Shown here: positions 22,246-32,963 of the stretch, in pieces
Position numbering within the stretch: position 1 is the first letter of the stretch
Layout: each line of letters starts with the position of its first letter
Source: Knoxdaviesia capensis
Taxonomy: Eukaryota; Ascomycota; Sordariomycetes; Microascales; Gondwanamycetaceae
Length of the DNA: 64,000 nucleotides
Assembly: GCA_001510575.1 (NCBI GenBank)
Contig: LNGK01000002.1
Span: forward strand, 3,150,144-3,214,143
Reading direction: 5' to 3'
Translations under genes and position numbers: made by a program
Notes under the pieces: model-generated
The model's input: the letters and a program-made list of their open reading frames with translations, nothing else
The model's database searches: none
Told to the model about the DNA's origin: nothing

Positions 22246-23330
22246 CCCAGCTTTGTGGACCATTACTAAAATCTGGGGAAAGCTGTTAGTTCTGCAACTC
22301 GGGTTCTGCTTGTACGAGGAACGGACATCTTAAGTGTCCGGTCGACTGGACTGTATCTGCTGGAAGTCAAGAGCATAGCCCATACCGTGGAATAATGCTA
22401 TATCCACATCATCTCCGCCACCCAAGACCCTCATATCCCTATAAGGTGGTGCTGCTACATACTAATATATACTAATACATACTGTACAGTCATTGTACAT
22501 ACCGCTGGCTCTCACCCTCTCCAGTTGCTGGCCAACCACGCAGCACGATACCGGAAGACGCACCCCGGCATATGATTACCCCAGACTCTAGTGGGTGGGT
22601 ATCTCCAAAGTCCGGGGCCCCAGATTCTCGGATTCTTTTGGGGATACGCCGCTCCCCAGCTTTTGTCTTTTCTCTCGCTCTTGGTCCGTTCTCCCCGCAC
22701 CAGCCTCAAACATGTTTAGTGCGTCTCGACAAAGATGCTTTCGTTGCGACGAATCTGTTTAGCCATGTCCCAGTTCATTCTGTAAGATACCATCACCTTA
22801 AGTCTGTCTTCTCGATACCCATTGATTGGTCATGGATTCAAGATCCATCCGTGCGTATATGTGCCCAGATAAGTTCCAGGGACCGCCACGACTCTGTCAC
22901 GCGTTCGACAGGACCATCGTCCATCTCCAATATTTTCAGGCCGACTTTCCTTTTTGGCATGATTTGGGGAAAGGGAAAACGTTCAGCTAGTGCCCCGGAC
23001 GTGCATGCAAATGCCGGGGCCGCCATAGCTTTGCTCAATGGAACACTTTGACATATGCCGGGATCGGTCAGGAGGGTGGCGTGGGTGAATAATTGCACGA
23101 CAATCATAATGTTTGGTACGAAGCGTGGGTGGAATGCGTTTGGTAGCGAGACAAACGACTAAGAGAGAGACACGCTTTAGGAGAAAACGTGGGAGTGGGC
23201 GGGCGTAACAGACTAGCGAACCGTTGAGCCCAGAAGTCAGATGAAGAAAGACTCTGGCACTCCAAAACCGGCCAAGTACTCTAGACTCCGACCTTGCATG
23301 TGCAATGTTACCTGTGTATCTCTCCAGCAT

Positions 23331-23337
23331 TATATAA
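23331..23337 (+). promoter_or_regulatory. TATA-like box of the MFS transporter gene
   Basis: TATATAA lies 214 bp before the start codon and is followed by a C/T-rich leader, a common arrangement for strongly expressed fungal genes. Its use is inferred. Confidence 0.5.
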
Positions 23338-23550
23338 ACTGCTTTCCCCTAGACAGAGGCCCCCGAAGTCAGCTAGGAAAGACCTCTCTCGTACATCTCT
23401 CCAGTGTCTGCGGCCCCATAACCTTCCCTTCTCTTCGCTCTGCTCTAGTAGCAGCTCTCTTGATTGTTCTCATCCCATCTTCCCTTTCCTTCACATCCCA
23501 ATCCCCCGTGTTTCTTCTTCATTGATCCTCCCCCCCTCCCAACCCTCACA

Positions 23551-25395
23551 ATGCCTCTCGGTATCATTGAAGACCGGAAGATGGAGCACGTCCCGGGGAC
23601 GTCGCCCCTAAGCGAGCTGGGCCAGGACACTTCCGACCTGCCTGGCGGTGTCGACCCGAACCTGCTCAAGCACGATCCCTCTGGAAAGTTCGTGCTGATT
23701 CCCCAGCCGTCGGACTCGCCCAATGATCCGTATAACTGGCCCCGGTGGAAGAAGGAGATGTTCACGGTGGCTATTGCCTTTGGCTGTGGTGCTGTTGGCG
23801 GTGAGTCTCTCTCTTGAGCGTCGTTCATAATCATCACTGCTGGTGTCTGTGACACTAACATGTCTCCTTCTCCTTCCTGTGCAGCCGTCGGTCCCCTCCC
23901 CACCGCTGCCATCGTCCCGCTCGCCGAGCAATTCGGCATCCCGCTGCAAACCTTCACTCTTGGTCTCCAGGGCTCCTGCATCGCCTCCATCGCCGTCGGC
24001 AGTCTGATCTTCAACACTCTCGCCGTCAAGGTTGGCAAGCGCCCGGTGTACCTCATCACGTCCGTCGGTCTCATGGTGGCCTGCTTCTGGGCTGCCGAGG
24101 CGAAGAGCTTTGGATCGCTGGCTGCTGCCCGTGCCGTGCAGGGCCTGTGCATGGCGCCGATGGAGGCCCTCGTTCCCGCGTCGATTGCTGATATCTGGTT
24201 CGTGCACGAGAGAGGATTCCGGAATGCTATCTTCAACCTCGGTGTGCTGGGCGGCATCAACCTCGCGTCTCCGATTGGTAAGCTCAGTCTCAGTTTGTTC
24301 CTCTAGGCAGTTAACCACGTTCTAACCGTTCTTCCCACAGCCGGTAACATCATCCAGTACGGCTCGTTCCGCATCGCCTTCCACGCCATGGGTGGTGCGT
24401 TCGCCATCCAGCTGATCCTGACCTTCTTCTTCATGCCCGAGTCGGCCTTCCACCGCACCGGCGCTCTGAACATCGACACCTCCAGCCAGGCCGTTGAGTA
24501 CGACGGCGGCGAGAAGGTCACCGTTGAGCAGAGCGAGCAAGTGTCCGTCGCTGCCGAGCCCTCTGCCAGCGAGCCCGTGAAGACCTTCACGCGCGAGCTT
24601 CTCCCCTACGATGGATACTGGGACAAGGCGTCGTTCTGGCGCACCTTCTTCCGCCCTTTCGTCATGATCCTGTCTCCCATGGTCGCCTGGGCTACGCTTC
24701 TGTTCACCGCCTGCATCTCGTGGCTTGTGCTTATCTCCATCACCCTGTCGCAGATCTTCTCCGCCCCGCCCTACAACTTCTCTGTTGGCGCTGTCGGTGC
24801 TTCCAACCTGTCGTCGTTCGTGGCCTCGCTCATCGGTACTGCTCTGGCTGGCCCGCTGATTGATGGTGTTGTGAGCTACATGTCGAAGAAGAATAACGGT
24901 GTCTTTGGTAAGGTTTTTATCCTTCTTCCTTCCCACCGTCGAGGGAAATCAACACTAACATCTCGCTCCGTCCCAGAACCCGAGTTCCGTCTCCCTATCA
25001 TGACCAGCTACCTCTGCCTTACCGCCACCGGTTTCTTCGCCTGGGGTCAGTCCTTGTACGCGCAGGACCCGTGGCCCGTCCCGGTTATCGTCTGCATGGG
25101 CTTGATCAACCTGGGTGTGCAGCTCGGTACCACGGGCGTTGTGACCTACATCACCGACTGCCACCGTAAGGAGGCCGCTGAGGCTTTCGCCATCATGAAC
25201 TTTGTCAAGAACATGTTCGCCTTTGGCCTGACCTTCTACGTCAACGACTGGATTGCGGCTCAGGGTGTGCGTAACTGCTTCTTTGTCATCGGTGGTATCA
25301 CCATCGGTGTTGTCATGTTCACCGTGCCCATGTACGTGTTCGGAAAGAAGGCCCGCAGCTTCACTGCCCGCCACAACATTGTGTCTCTCCTTTAA
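23551..25395 (+). CDS. MFS transporter, DHA1/Hol1-like
   Basis: The exons are 23551-23800, 23885-24277, 24341-24907 and 24977-25395, giving 1629 nt and 542 residues. It is a major-facilitator carrier of the plasma membrane with about twelve hydrophobic segments in two halves and a central charged loop (~residues 265-300, rich in Glu and Ser). The N-terminal cytosolic segment holds DPYNWPRWKKEMFT, a signature of fungal DHA1 drug:proton antiporters. VKVGKRPVYLITS after TM2 corresponds to the conserved A-like loop, and AARAVQGLCMAPMEALVPASIADIWFVHERG is typical of the Hol1 group (cation/polyamine or drug transport); I quote it only as a family hallmark. All three introns are phase 1 with GT-AG borders. 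The substrate is unknown. No biosynthetic gene adjoins it, so general efflux is more likely than metabolite export from a cluster. Confidence 0.9.
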
Positions 25396-25817
25396 ATTCG
25401 ATATGTTTCTTTGCCATATCTTCGGTGGATGTGGACGTTATTTCAGTACAGTTTAGGAGAATCCATTAGTGTCCTATATATACCCAATCCTAATAATCAG
25501 ACTGGTCTCTCCTATTTATGCAGCCAATTACTTTTTCCTATCTGAACAAGTATTAGATCATTATGTTCGAGGCTCTAAAGCTTCTCTATACTTTACGGAT
25601 ACTCTATAAATGTTTGCTACTTTAGACACCTTTCGTATTAAAATTATTGTAACGCCAACATCTAACGACAACATATAACCAAGCATAAACAAACGATAGA
25701 AAACTGCATCAATCTGGCACGAATGGCAACTAGTTCACCAAACTCCCCCAGAGCTCATAACCAACCCAACCAACTTGATAGCAGCAAGACCCGCCACGCT
25801 GCTTCCACCAAATGCTC
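25396..25817. other. convergent intergenic region
   Basis: AT-rich 3' flanks of the MFS gene (+) and the CBM1 protein gene (-). No gene is seen. Confidence 0.5.
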
Positions 25818-26506
25818 CTAGATAGGGGAGTCTGGGATTCCAGTGAAGCTGGGAGGAGGAGGAGGGGTGAAAACAGTGATAAAAGTCGTGACAATGGGAG
25901 AAGCCGGAGGCAGAATGGTCACAAACGTGGTGACCACGGCTGGGGGCGGCGACGGAGCAAACACCGTGATGTGCGTGGTAATGGCAGTTGGAGTTGGGCC
26001 CGGGATGTTGAAGATCGTGGTGATGGTGTTAGTCACCACCGGAACCTCGACGATCTCGCCGTCGTCGTTCTCTTCGAACGGGATGCATTGCGAGTACCAT
26101 TCACTAAGTGATTCAGTGACTATTAGCATGTCTGTCCTATTCGTGGCGGGATACTGCGGGGCGGTTCACACTCACTTTCCGTCGTTGTAGCAGTACGCAT
26201 TTGTCGGGCACGCGATAGCTGCGGTCCATTCTCGTCCACCGCCTGTTGTCTGTATAGTTAGTACAGGCACTAGGGTCCAAAGATGAAGAGTTGCTACCTA
26301 CACTGTCCCCAGACGCTCTGGGTCTCGCCCAAAGGTGGGCTTTGCGGGGTGGGTTCGGCCGCCGGAGCCGGAGTGGGAGTGGCAGCGCCTTGCTGGATTT
26401 CGGAGATGATGGAGATGATCCAAGCAGGAGGACCTGGCAGCCGCACCTGGCCAAGGACTGGAGAGACGGCACAGAGGCCTAGCAGGGCACTACTTGTCAC
26501 ACGCAT
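25818..26506 (-). CDS. secreted protein with CBM1 (fungal cellulose-binding) module and no catalytic domain
   Basis: The exons are 26506-26302, 26242-26176 and 26103-25818, giving 558 nt and 185 residues. A signal peptide (MRVTSSALLGLCAVSPVLG) precedes a Pro/Ala/Thr linker. Residues 66-98 then match CBM1: WGQCGG at the start, Cys69/80/86/97 forming the two conserved disulfides, and the closing EWYSQC. The module is split by two introns exactly inside it, and only the spliced reading recreates it. The C-terminal ~85 residues are low complexity, with repeated Val-Thr-Thr-Phe/His-(Val/Ile)-Thr and Pro runs (PTAITTHITVF, VVTTFVTILPP, IVTTFITVFTPPPPP). They contain no hydrolase motif and no GPI tail. 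It is probably an extracellular cellulose- or wall-associated protein. Whether it acts as an expansin-like helper, an adhesin or a decoy cannot be read from sequence. Confidence 0.82.
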
Positions 26507-27901
26507 TGTGGAAGTTGTGTGTGTATATCGGGAGGTATATCTGGAAAAGACAAGAGTGGTGGCTGCAGACCAGAGCAGTTGAGCTGGCTTCAGGATTCAA
26601 ATTTGGAAGGGGATATAAGTTGCGGTTGTGTAGATGGTGGAGAGGCAGTGAACGTGTTTAATGATGATGTTTCCAAGTTCTCTTCCTCCTTCTTCATCCT
26701 CGAAGGGAGGTGCCCGTCAAGATATACCCATGGCCACGAGAGCTATATCAGCCACTCGTGGTCATCAACAATAGTATTCATAGATTCTCTGGTATCCCAA
26801 AGGTCAAAGCTTTCCCGGGATTCAACACACGTACGTGGATCTGCACTACCTTGAATTTTTGGGGTGTCCCGATCACTAATTAATTCTTGGGATGATATCC
26901 GGGACTCTACTTTTCCCCCTTCACGTCTGGGCCTGTTTACGCGCGTCTCTTCACGCCTCTAGGGACAAAGCTGTAGGTGTCCAGGGAAACGAAATTAGTT
27001 TCCTCTTCGCTTAACGGATTCAGGGCCCGCGATATCCTGGCTTGCTTCGTCCCAACATCGACAAGCGAAGAGTGAATATATCAGACTTTAAACAACATGG
27101 AAAGCCACAATACAGCAACACACGCTTGCCAGCCTTGAGGCAGCCGGGAGACCGGGATCAATAGCCTAGATGGCGAGCCCAAAGTTTTGGGGCGCAAATT
27201 GGTCTAGCAATATGTATAGGTCGTGCAATTTGTATGCCGTGTGGCTATTTATAAAGTTTCTTGTCTCGAAGATTCAGTACCATCCAATCCCCCATTTTAG
27301 GCGGACCGGGTTGGGATTATCACCTGCAGGTAGGTGCAGTTGACAAACACGACAGTGTGAGGGTATAAGGTGCTAATTATGGCATTGGTTTCTTGAGCAG
27401 ACACTTTGCTGAAACTAGATTAGTATGCAAATTTTGTTTGCTCTTTGCATAGGCGGAAATATAAACCGGGAGGTTTTCCTGGGCGTGAAGGTTGACGTAT
27501 ATACAGGTGTATAAATAGATATCAATGGGTAAATGCTTGACCGGTCAAGTTGAGATACGCTCACCAAGATCAAGAACACTATGCCGAACCGAACGTGATA
27601 TTGAAAGTCATCAAGGGAAATTGGACGCGGCCACTGGCAGATGGGGAGGGCAGTGGGAGGTGAAGTGTGGAGATCGAAAATCTCGATAATTTCGAAGATC
27701 TCCGAGGCAAAAATAGAACAGAATTATCACAGTGTTAGATTGCCAGACGACGGGATATCAAACCTGGGGGCCAGGTAACGTCGATGGTAACCAGATACGC
27801 GGAATCAGAGACGTCAGATTTGCTTCATATCTCAGTAATGATAATTGTTCGGGGAACCGTGCCCATCAACATCAACACCTCCCATACATGCCTCAAGGTC
27901 C
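26507..27901. other. intergenic, AT-richer than surroundings
   Basis: 1.4 kb between two minus-strand genes: the promoter side of the CBM1 gene and the 3' flank of the rhodanese gene. No gene or repeat was recognised. Confidence 0.45.
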
Positions 27902-28517
27902 TCAATCGGAAGCCCACACTTTCTCGTCATAACAGTCAACCCACTCGAGAAACTCGCCTCCAGAAATGACCCAGCCGCGGATTCCGCCAGCCAGGACAGT
28001 GCTTGTCATGGTGGTATCACCCTGAGACTCAATGTAATCGGCAAACCAGCCGGCTGTTCGGTATCCCCGGCCGCCGTTGGAGCACGAGCCTATGGGGAGG
28101 AGAGTGAGAAATGGGACTGTAAAGGGCAGATCTCGGGTGCTACGTACGGCAAAACCAGATGGTTCTCTTGACTCCAGCACTCTTGAAAAGCGAGTACAGT
28201 CGAGGGATCGAGGGATGCAGAGAGTGGGCTGGAAGATTGATTGAGCCTCTAATGGCTCCTCCCTAGACAAAACAACACGGATGGTGTAAGTTGATTGGGA
28301 CCGCCACGACTGTGGACGAAATGCAATGGCTTGCACGCACCTCATGATCAGCCCGGCGAACATCAATCACCAGAGTATCGTCTGGAAGGCCGGATTTCAG
28401 GAGAGCGAGAAGTTCCTCTTTTGGAACATCCAAAACTGTCGTTGTTTTCGGCTGTGGGAATGCCGCGTGCCACGGAGCGGGGCCGGCGGCTGTTGTGTTA
28501 CTGTTTGCAGTTGCCAT
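27902..28517 (-). CDS. rhodanese-fold protein, candidate arsenate reductase (Acr2/Ych1-like)
   Basis: The exons are 28517-28341, 28262-28148 and 28089-27902, giving 480 nt and 159 residues. It is a single rhodanese/Cdc25-type domain: DVPKEELLALL and DTLVIDVRRADHEGGAIRGSINLPA form the first half. The catalytic region spans the second intron and reads WFCRSCSNGGRGYRTAGWF. The end (VLAGGIRGWVISGGEFLEWVDCYDEKVW) is typical of fungal members. Small rhodanese-fold proteins of this group include the arsenate reductase Acr2/Arr2 and the phosphatase Ych1. The gene faces ACR3 across 682 bp, so an arsenate-to-arsenite reductase feeding the exporter is the favoured role (inference). The active loop is odd: from the second Cys it is a six-residue rhodanese loop (C-x4-R), while from the first it is longer than the C-x5-R expected of arsenate reductases. 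Sulfurtransferase activity is the main alternative. Confidence 0.8.
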
Positions 28518-29199
28518 TGCAGTTTGGCGGGCGTCAAAGAATCCAAATGTTAAGATCTGTAGGGAAGATGTTGGACCCAGACTCGAAATGTCTGTACCAG
28601 TTAGATAGATATCTAGGAGCCAAAAGAAGGGATGACGTTGAGAGAAGACAGATAATATATAAGCTTCTTTCCTTTTGGATATCAGTCTTGGCTTACCCGG
28701 AATAGATCTTGCTCAGGGAAGGTGCAATGGTGGAATTCATGGTGGAAATTCGCTTATTGCACGAGTTTCTAACTGGCAAGACCGCCTGTTCAAGGGTTCT
28801 AGATCTATTCGACTCTGGTTCTAGCGCCAAGCTAGGCCGGCCACTTTAATTAATATGGGCATCAAGCTGTAATTGGTTGAATCCCCTTCCTTGTCAGCGC
28901 TGAACCTTGATCGATATGTCACTGTAAACGGAACCGGAGTTGTTGAGCTTATAATATCGCCCATATCGAAAACGCTATGCTGCATCGTGGTGATCTCAAT
29001 AGCTTGAGTTTTGTAACCGAGGAACAGTTCATCTTTTAGATGCCGGCGTTGGTACCACTTGGTGTTGGTTCTCGGCGCTTCTTACTTCCATCCTGCTCTT
29101 CATCGCGATCACCAGAGCATATTCAGAGATATAATCTGAACTCTCGAGCTTTACGCATCTTTCAACTCTCTTAGATTCCATATTCACCCTCTAGTCGCA
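28518..29199. other. bidirectional promoter region between the rhodanese gene and ACR3
   Basis: 682 bp separate the two start codons. A TATA-like element lies on each side (near 28657 for the minus gene and TATAA at 29130 for ACR3). Shared arsenic-responsive control is plausible but no known operator was recognised. Confidence 0.5.
28654..28661 (-). promoter_or_regulatory. TATA-like box of the rhodanese gene
   Basis: TATATATT on the minus strand, ~137 bp upstream of the start codon at 28517, inside the divergent promoter shared with ACR3. Its use is inferred. Confidence 0.4.
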
Positions 29200-30535
29200 A
29201 TGAATTCCTCCCTCTCAGCCGGGGATGAAGCACGCAAGCCCTCTGTGAAAGATGCCGTCCAACCGGTCCTCACTGAAACTCCGGAGAAAGGCCCAACCCC
29301 AGACTCAAACTCTCAGCAGGACACCGCCCATACATCTTCATTCAAGGCGCTGTCATGGCTCGACCGGTTTCTGGCCGTGTGGATCTTCCTGGCAATGCTC
29401 TTTGGCATTCTTCTGGGGAACTTCGTACCCGAGACCGGTGACAGGTTGAAGCAAGGCACATTTGTTGGTGTCTCCGTACCAATTGGTGCGTGTCCCTTTT
29501 CTCACAGTCTTAAGTATTATTCCGTGGCGCTAATCAGGAGAATGCAACACTTGAGGCTCTTCCAGCCGTCGGCCTTCTCGTGATGATGTATCCCATTCTG
29601 TGCAAGGTTCGGTACGAGTACCTGCACAAACTGGTCCGCGAGCCTGGCATGTGGAAGCAGATTCTGTTCAGTGTGGTTATGAACTGGCTTGTTGCTCCTT
29701 TTCTGATGGTGAGTCTTCCGTCCTGGTGCAAACTCCATTCAACACAAGTAAGCCAAGTTACTAAACTTCCCGTTCCTCTATCCTCCTTTAGTTGGGTCTT
29801 GCATGGGCTTTCCTCCCCGACAAAAGTGAGCTCCGGGTCGGGCTTATTCTCGTTGGCCTCGGCCGGTGCATTGCCATGGTCCTTATATGGAACGCCCTGG
29901 CCGACGGCGACAGCGACTACTGCGCGGTTCTTGTGGCCGTGAACTCGATCCTGCAGATGGTCCTCTTTGCGCCGCTTGCCGTGTTCTTCATCCGAATAAT
30001 TAGCCGCGAGACCGGGCCCCTGGATATATCCTACGCGGTAGTCGCGAAAAGCGTCGCCGTGTTCCTTGGAATCCCGCTCGCTGCCGCCGTCGTCAGCCGG
30101 TTCTCCCTGCGCGCAACCCTCGGGCCGGACTGGTACGACCGCATGTTTGTGCGTGCCATTTCGCCGCTTTCACTGATTGGTCTGCTATACACAATCGTCG
30201 TGCTGTTCGCATCGCAGGGCCGCCAGGTTGTGCACCAGATCGTATCAGTGGTGCGTGTAGCCGCCCCGCTGGTGGTGTACTTCGTGGTCATCTTCTCGGC
30301 CACGCTGGCTGTCGCGCGCATGCTGGGTTTCCGCCACGGCCTGGCCGTGACGCAGAGCTTGACCGCCGCCAGCAACAACTTCGAGCTGGCTATCGCCGTG
30401 GCCGTGGCTACATTCGGCCCAGACAGTGACCAGGCACTGGCGGCAACGGTCGGCCCGCTCATCGAGGTGCCGGTGCTGTTGGTGCTCGTTTATGCAGTAC
30501 GTTGGGCAAGTCGGCGCTGGAAATGGAATGTATGA
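29200..30535 (+). CDS. ACR3: arsenite efflux transporter ACR3
   Basis: The exons are 29200-29485, 29566-29708 and 29792-30535, giving 1173 nt and 390 residues, the usual size. ACR3 of the BART superfamily exports arsenite (and in some species antimonite) from the cytosol across the plasma membrane. After a ~50-residue hydrophilic N-terminus, about ten membrane segments follow. Family hallmarks are GLGRCIAMVLIWN with the essential Cys169, LADGD, the VNSILQ segment, the SNNFELAIAVA segment, and the conserved Glu in IEVPVLL. Introns 1 and 2 are GT-AG and restore AVGLLVMMYPILCKVRYE and LMLGLAWAFLPDKSELR in frame. It is divergent from a rhodanese-fold protein that may supply arsenite by reducing arsenate. 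No ArsH or ArsM homologue is visible in the window, so this is a minimal unit compared with larger fungal ars clusters. Confidence 0.96.
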
Positions 30536-31147
30536 GAGACGAAATCCTCCCTATATTGTTCTATTCGCCTAATACTTTTAATACTCTGAAAGAATCCTAC
30601 GGCAGCCCCCAGAAACGGGAAGCAAGGATGGCACGTTTGATCATCATGTCTCGTCTAGGTCACAAGGAGGAGCAAAGAAAAAGAGGAACATCTCTGAAAT
30701 ACAGGGGATAGGAGTCTAATCAAGTTAGAATTTAGGGAATGCTTCCCTAGGGGTGATCATATGATGGTACTGCACAGAACTGTCGTCACGGATCTTTTCC
30801 GCCGTTTAGGATTGGGGGTTGGTCTATGCGTATTGAGGGGAAGGGCGCAAAGTTTACAGGATATCACAAAGCATCAAAGCTTAGTGGGAGTGCCATCAAA
30901 GTCAATTGCAGTGCGCCTAAGGATATCGAAGCTTGTAAACCAATAAACAGAGGAAATAGAGTAGAACAAAAGAAAAGGTCAAAAGTTAAGATGGAAGCCA
31001 TCGGACAGAATCCACCACCAGCCGATACTGGAACATCGCATTAATCAGAACCTAAACGAATATACATGAGCCAGGCCGGATTTATACGAGGAAAAAAAAG
31101 AAGAGAAAAAAACACGTGCATCATCCCCGATCGTAGCACCTCCGGGA
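30536..31147. other. convergent intergenic region
   Basis: 3' flanks of ACR3 (+) and the polyQ protein gene (-). The right part is A/G-rich on the plus strand. No gene is seen. Confidence 0.5.
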
Positions 31148-32446
31148 CTACCGATGGCTGGCGTTGTTGTCAGCCAGTTCGCTGTGGGTGGCGAGCTGGG
31201 AGTGGAACTTCTGTTCCAGAGGCGGGGCCTGGTATCCAGGAACCTGGGTCCCCGAGTCGGAAATAGTAGAAGTGGTAGAGTACCGGTTCATTGGAGGGCT
31301 GGCTTGTCCTTGGTTCATAAATGTCGGCGAAGGCTGCGGGCCGGTGAGACTCGGGCTGGGCTGGGGGTGGTAGAAGTCACCGGCCATCTCGACCGGGGCC
31401 ATCTTTTGTTGCTGTTGTTGCTGCTGTTGCTGTTGTTGCTGTTGCTGCTGAGCCTGCATTTGTTGCTGGAGAAGGAACTGCTGCTGCAGGAAGATTTGCT
31501 GCTGTTGCTGCTGTTGGAGGAGGAACTGTTGCTGCAGCTGGGGGTCGTAAATTCCGCTCATCTGTGGATCCATCATGCCGATCTGGGGAGAGAACATGGC
31601 CTGAGGCTGTTGTTGCGGAGTCATGGAGAAGCCTGACTGCAGGCCAGGAGATGGCAGGGGCTGTCCAAGAGCCGGATGGTAGCTCGACCGAAGAGTGTTG
31701 GAAGCGCCGAGGAGCGACGGCGGCGGCGACGTGGAGTGTGCAGAGGAGATGACGGTGTCGGCGCGGGCCATCGGGTTGCCCAGAACCGGGCTCGGGGTGG
31801 ATCCGGCGCTGGCAGAGCCAAAGTTTGTGCCGGAGCGGTCGTTGGGGTTAACAGTGCGCAGCTTGCCGCCCTCGAACATGGCCTTGAGCGCGCCCGAATC
31901 GAGCAATTCAGCCTTCTTGATAATGCGCTGCACCATCTCCTTGCTGGCAGCCTTGAGCTGCGATTTCACAAACGAAACCACGGCGACGTTGCAGCGAATC
32001 TCGATGTCCTCGCGCAGGTATAGACCGTCGGCCGGCGCGCCGAGTTCCAGCAGGCCGATCTCGACGTTCTGCGGGGCCTCGCCGGGCTGATTGCCGGCAA
32101 TGCGATACTTGTTGCGCAGGTCGACGTTCATCGGCGCATAGATGTGGGTTTGCAGCCCCCACGGCATGTCGTGGAAGCAGCCGTTGAAGCTGATCTTTCC
32201 GGAGCCCATCTTGCCGAAGCCCGGCATGAACTGGATGCGCTCGACAATCTCGTACCAGGTCGAGTAGAACTCGTCGGCGGATGCATCGCGTGGTGCGGGA
32301 ATGGCCTTGTGCGAAATGACGAGCGGGTTGAGGGTGATGACTTCGGAGTGCGAATGAAGGATGTCGATGGCCAGGTGGCGGGGGATGAAGCTGGGGATCG
32401 GTGTGATGATGGTGAAGACTTCCTTCTTGCGGAGGAGCCTCGACAT
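31148..32446 (-). CDS. DUF7053-like protein with polyglutamine C-terminal half
   Basis: A single exon encodes 432 residues. The first ~195 residues form a compact domain (MSRLLRKKEVFTIITPIPS, later FYSTWYEIVERIQFMPG and KISFNGCFHDMPWGLQTH) that I associate with the fungal DUF7053 family of unknown function. The fold recalls lipid-binding START/SRPBCC-like proteins, but that is a guess. The rest is low complexity: Ser/Pro-rich, then long glutamine tracts around residues 310-355 encoded by mixed CAG/CAA codons (DNA ~31405-31530). The Gln-rich half suggests a role in regulatory assemblies or condensates. No membrane segment or signal peptide is present. The upstream region is unusually pyrimidine-rich in the sense direction and carries a long microsatellite. 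Confidence 0.75.
   Translation of the reverse strand: MSRLLRKKEVFTIITPIPSFIPRHLAIDILHSHSEVITLNPLVISHKAIPAPRDASADEFYSTWYEIVERIQFMPGFGKMGSGKISFNGCFHDMPWGLQTHIYAPMNVDLRNKYRIAGNQPGEAPQNVEIGLLELGAPADGLYLREDIEIRCNVAVVSFVKSQLKAASKEMVQRIIKKAELLDSGALKAMFEGGKLRTVNPNDRSGTNFGSASAGSTPSPVLGNPMARADTVISSAHSTSPPPSLLGASNTLRSSYHPALGQPLPSPGLQSGFSMTPQQQPQAMFSPQIGMMDPQMSGIYDPQLQQQFLLQQQQQQQIFLQQQFLLQQQMQAQQQQQQQQQQQQQQQKMAPVEMAGDFYHPQPSPSLTGPQPSPTFMNQGQASPPMNRYSTTSTISDSGTQVPGYQAPPLEQKFHSQLATHSELADNNASHR
31405..31530 (-). repeat. CAG/CAA repeat encoding polyglutamine
   Basis: On the minus strand, mixed CAG and CAA codons encode a run of about 17 Gln and several shorter runs interrupted by Phe-Leu and Met/Ala. Length polymorphism between strains is likely. 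Confidence 0.85.
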
Positions 32447-32922
32447 CTTGGCGGTAGATAAGAAGGAATGTGACGGGTGTGTGGTATTATAGATTAGGTA
32501 TATAAGGTGAACAACGAGGAGCTATCAAGAGAATATGGACAGAGGATTTTAAGAGTAGAAAGGGATCGGGATGGATGAGGATGACAGGAAGCTGAGAGAC
32601 GAACGATGGAGGGGAAGAGGAAGAAGAAGAGAAAGCGCGCAAGCAAACAGCCAGATTACTTGGAAGTGGGATAATTAAGATTTCAGGGAACCGCAAATCG
32701 GCCAGGATCGGTTGCAACTCTTCCGCGCGAAAACAGGGTTCGGACTTAAAGAACAGACCATGAAAAGCAGGGGCCAGACAGGTCAAAGAACAAAGAAGCT
32801 GGGGGATGGGCGACGAGGAATGGGGCGAGAAGAAAAGAGAACAAAGACCGACGGCGGCAAGAGGGCAGTTCCAGAGACGAGAATAGATATGGGCCGGATG
32901 GTGATACCACGGAAATACAGAG

Positions 32923-32963
<41 letters not shown>

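Larger units (their letters stand above)
20822..23550. other. long intergenic region upstream of the MFS gene
   Basis: About 2.7 kb without a supportable gene. It contains an imperfect 81-bp tandem duplication (22084-22245), the palindrome ACTGTACAGT at 22481-22490, and a TATA-like box at 23331. Confidence 0.5.

Noticed and set aside
22075..22269. Kex2-processed repeat peptide (RiPP-like) precursor
   Set aside because: Only two copies, no signal peptide, and all differences between copies are non-synonymous; kept as a repeat and a low-ranked finding.
17122..25395. Secondary-metabolite gene cluster (two SDRs plus MFS transporter)
   Set aside because: No polyketide synthase, NRPS, terpene cyclase, P450 or pathway regulator is present, and gaps of up to 2.7 kb separate the genes.
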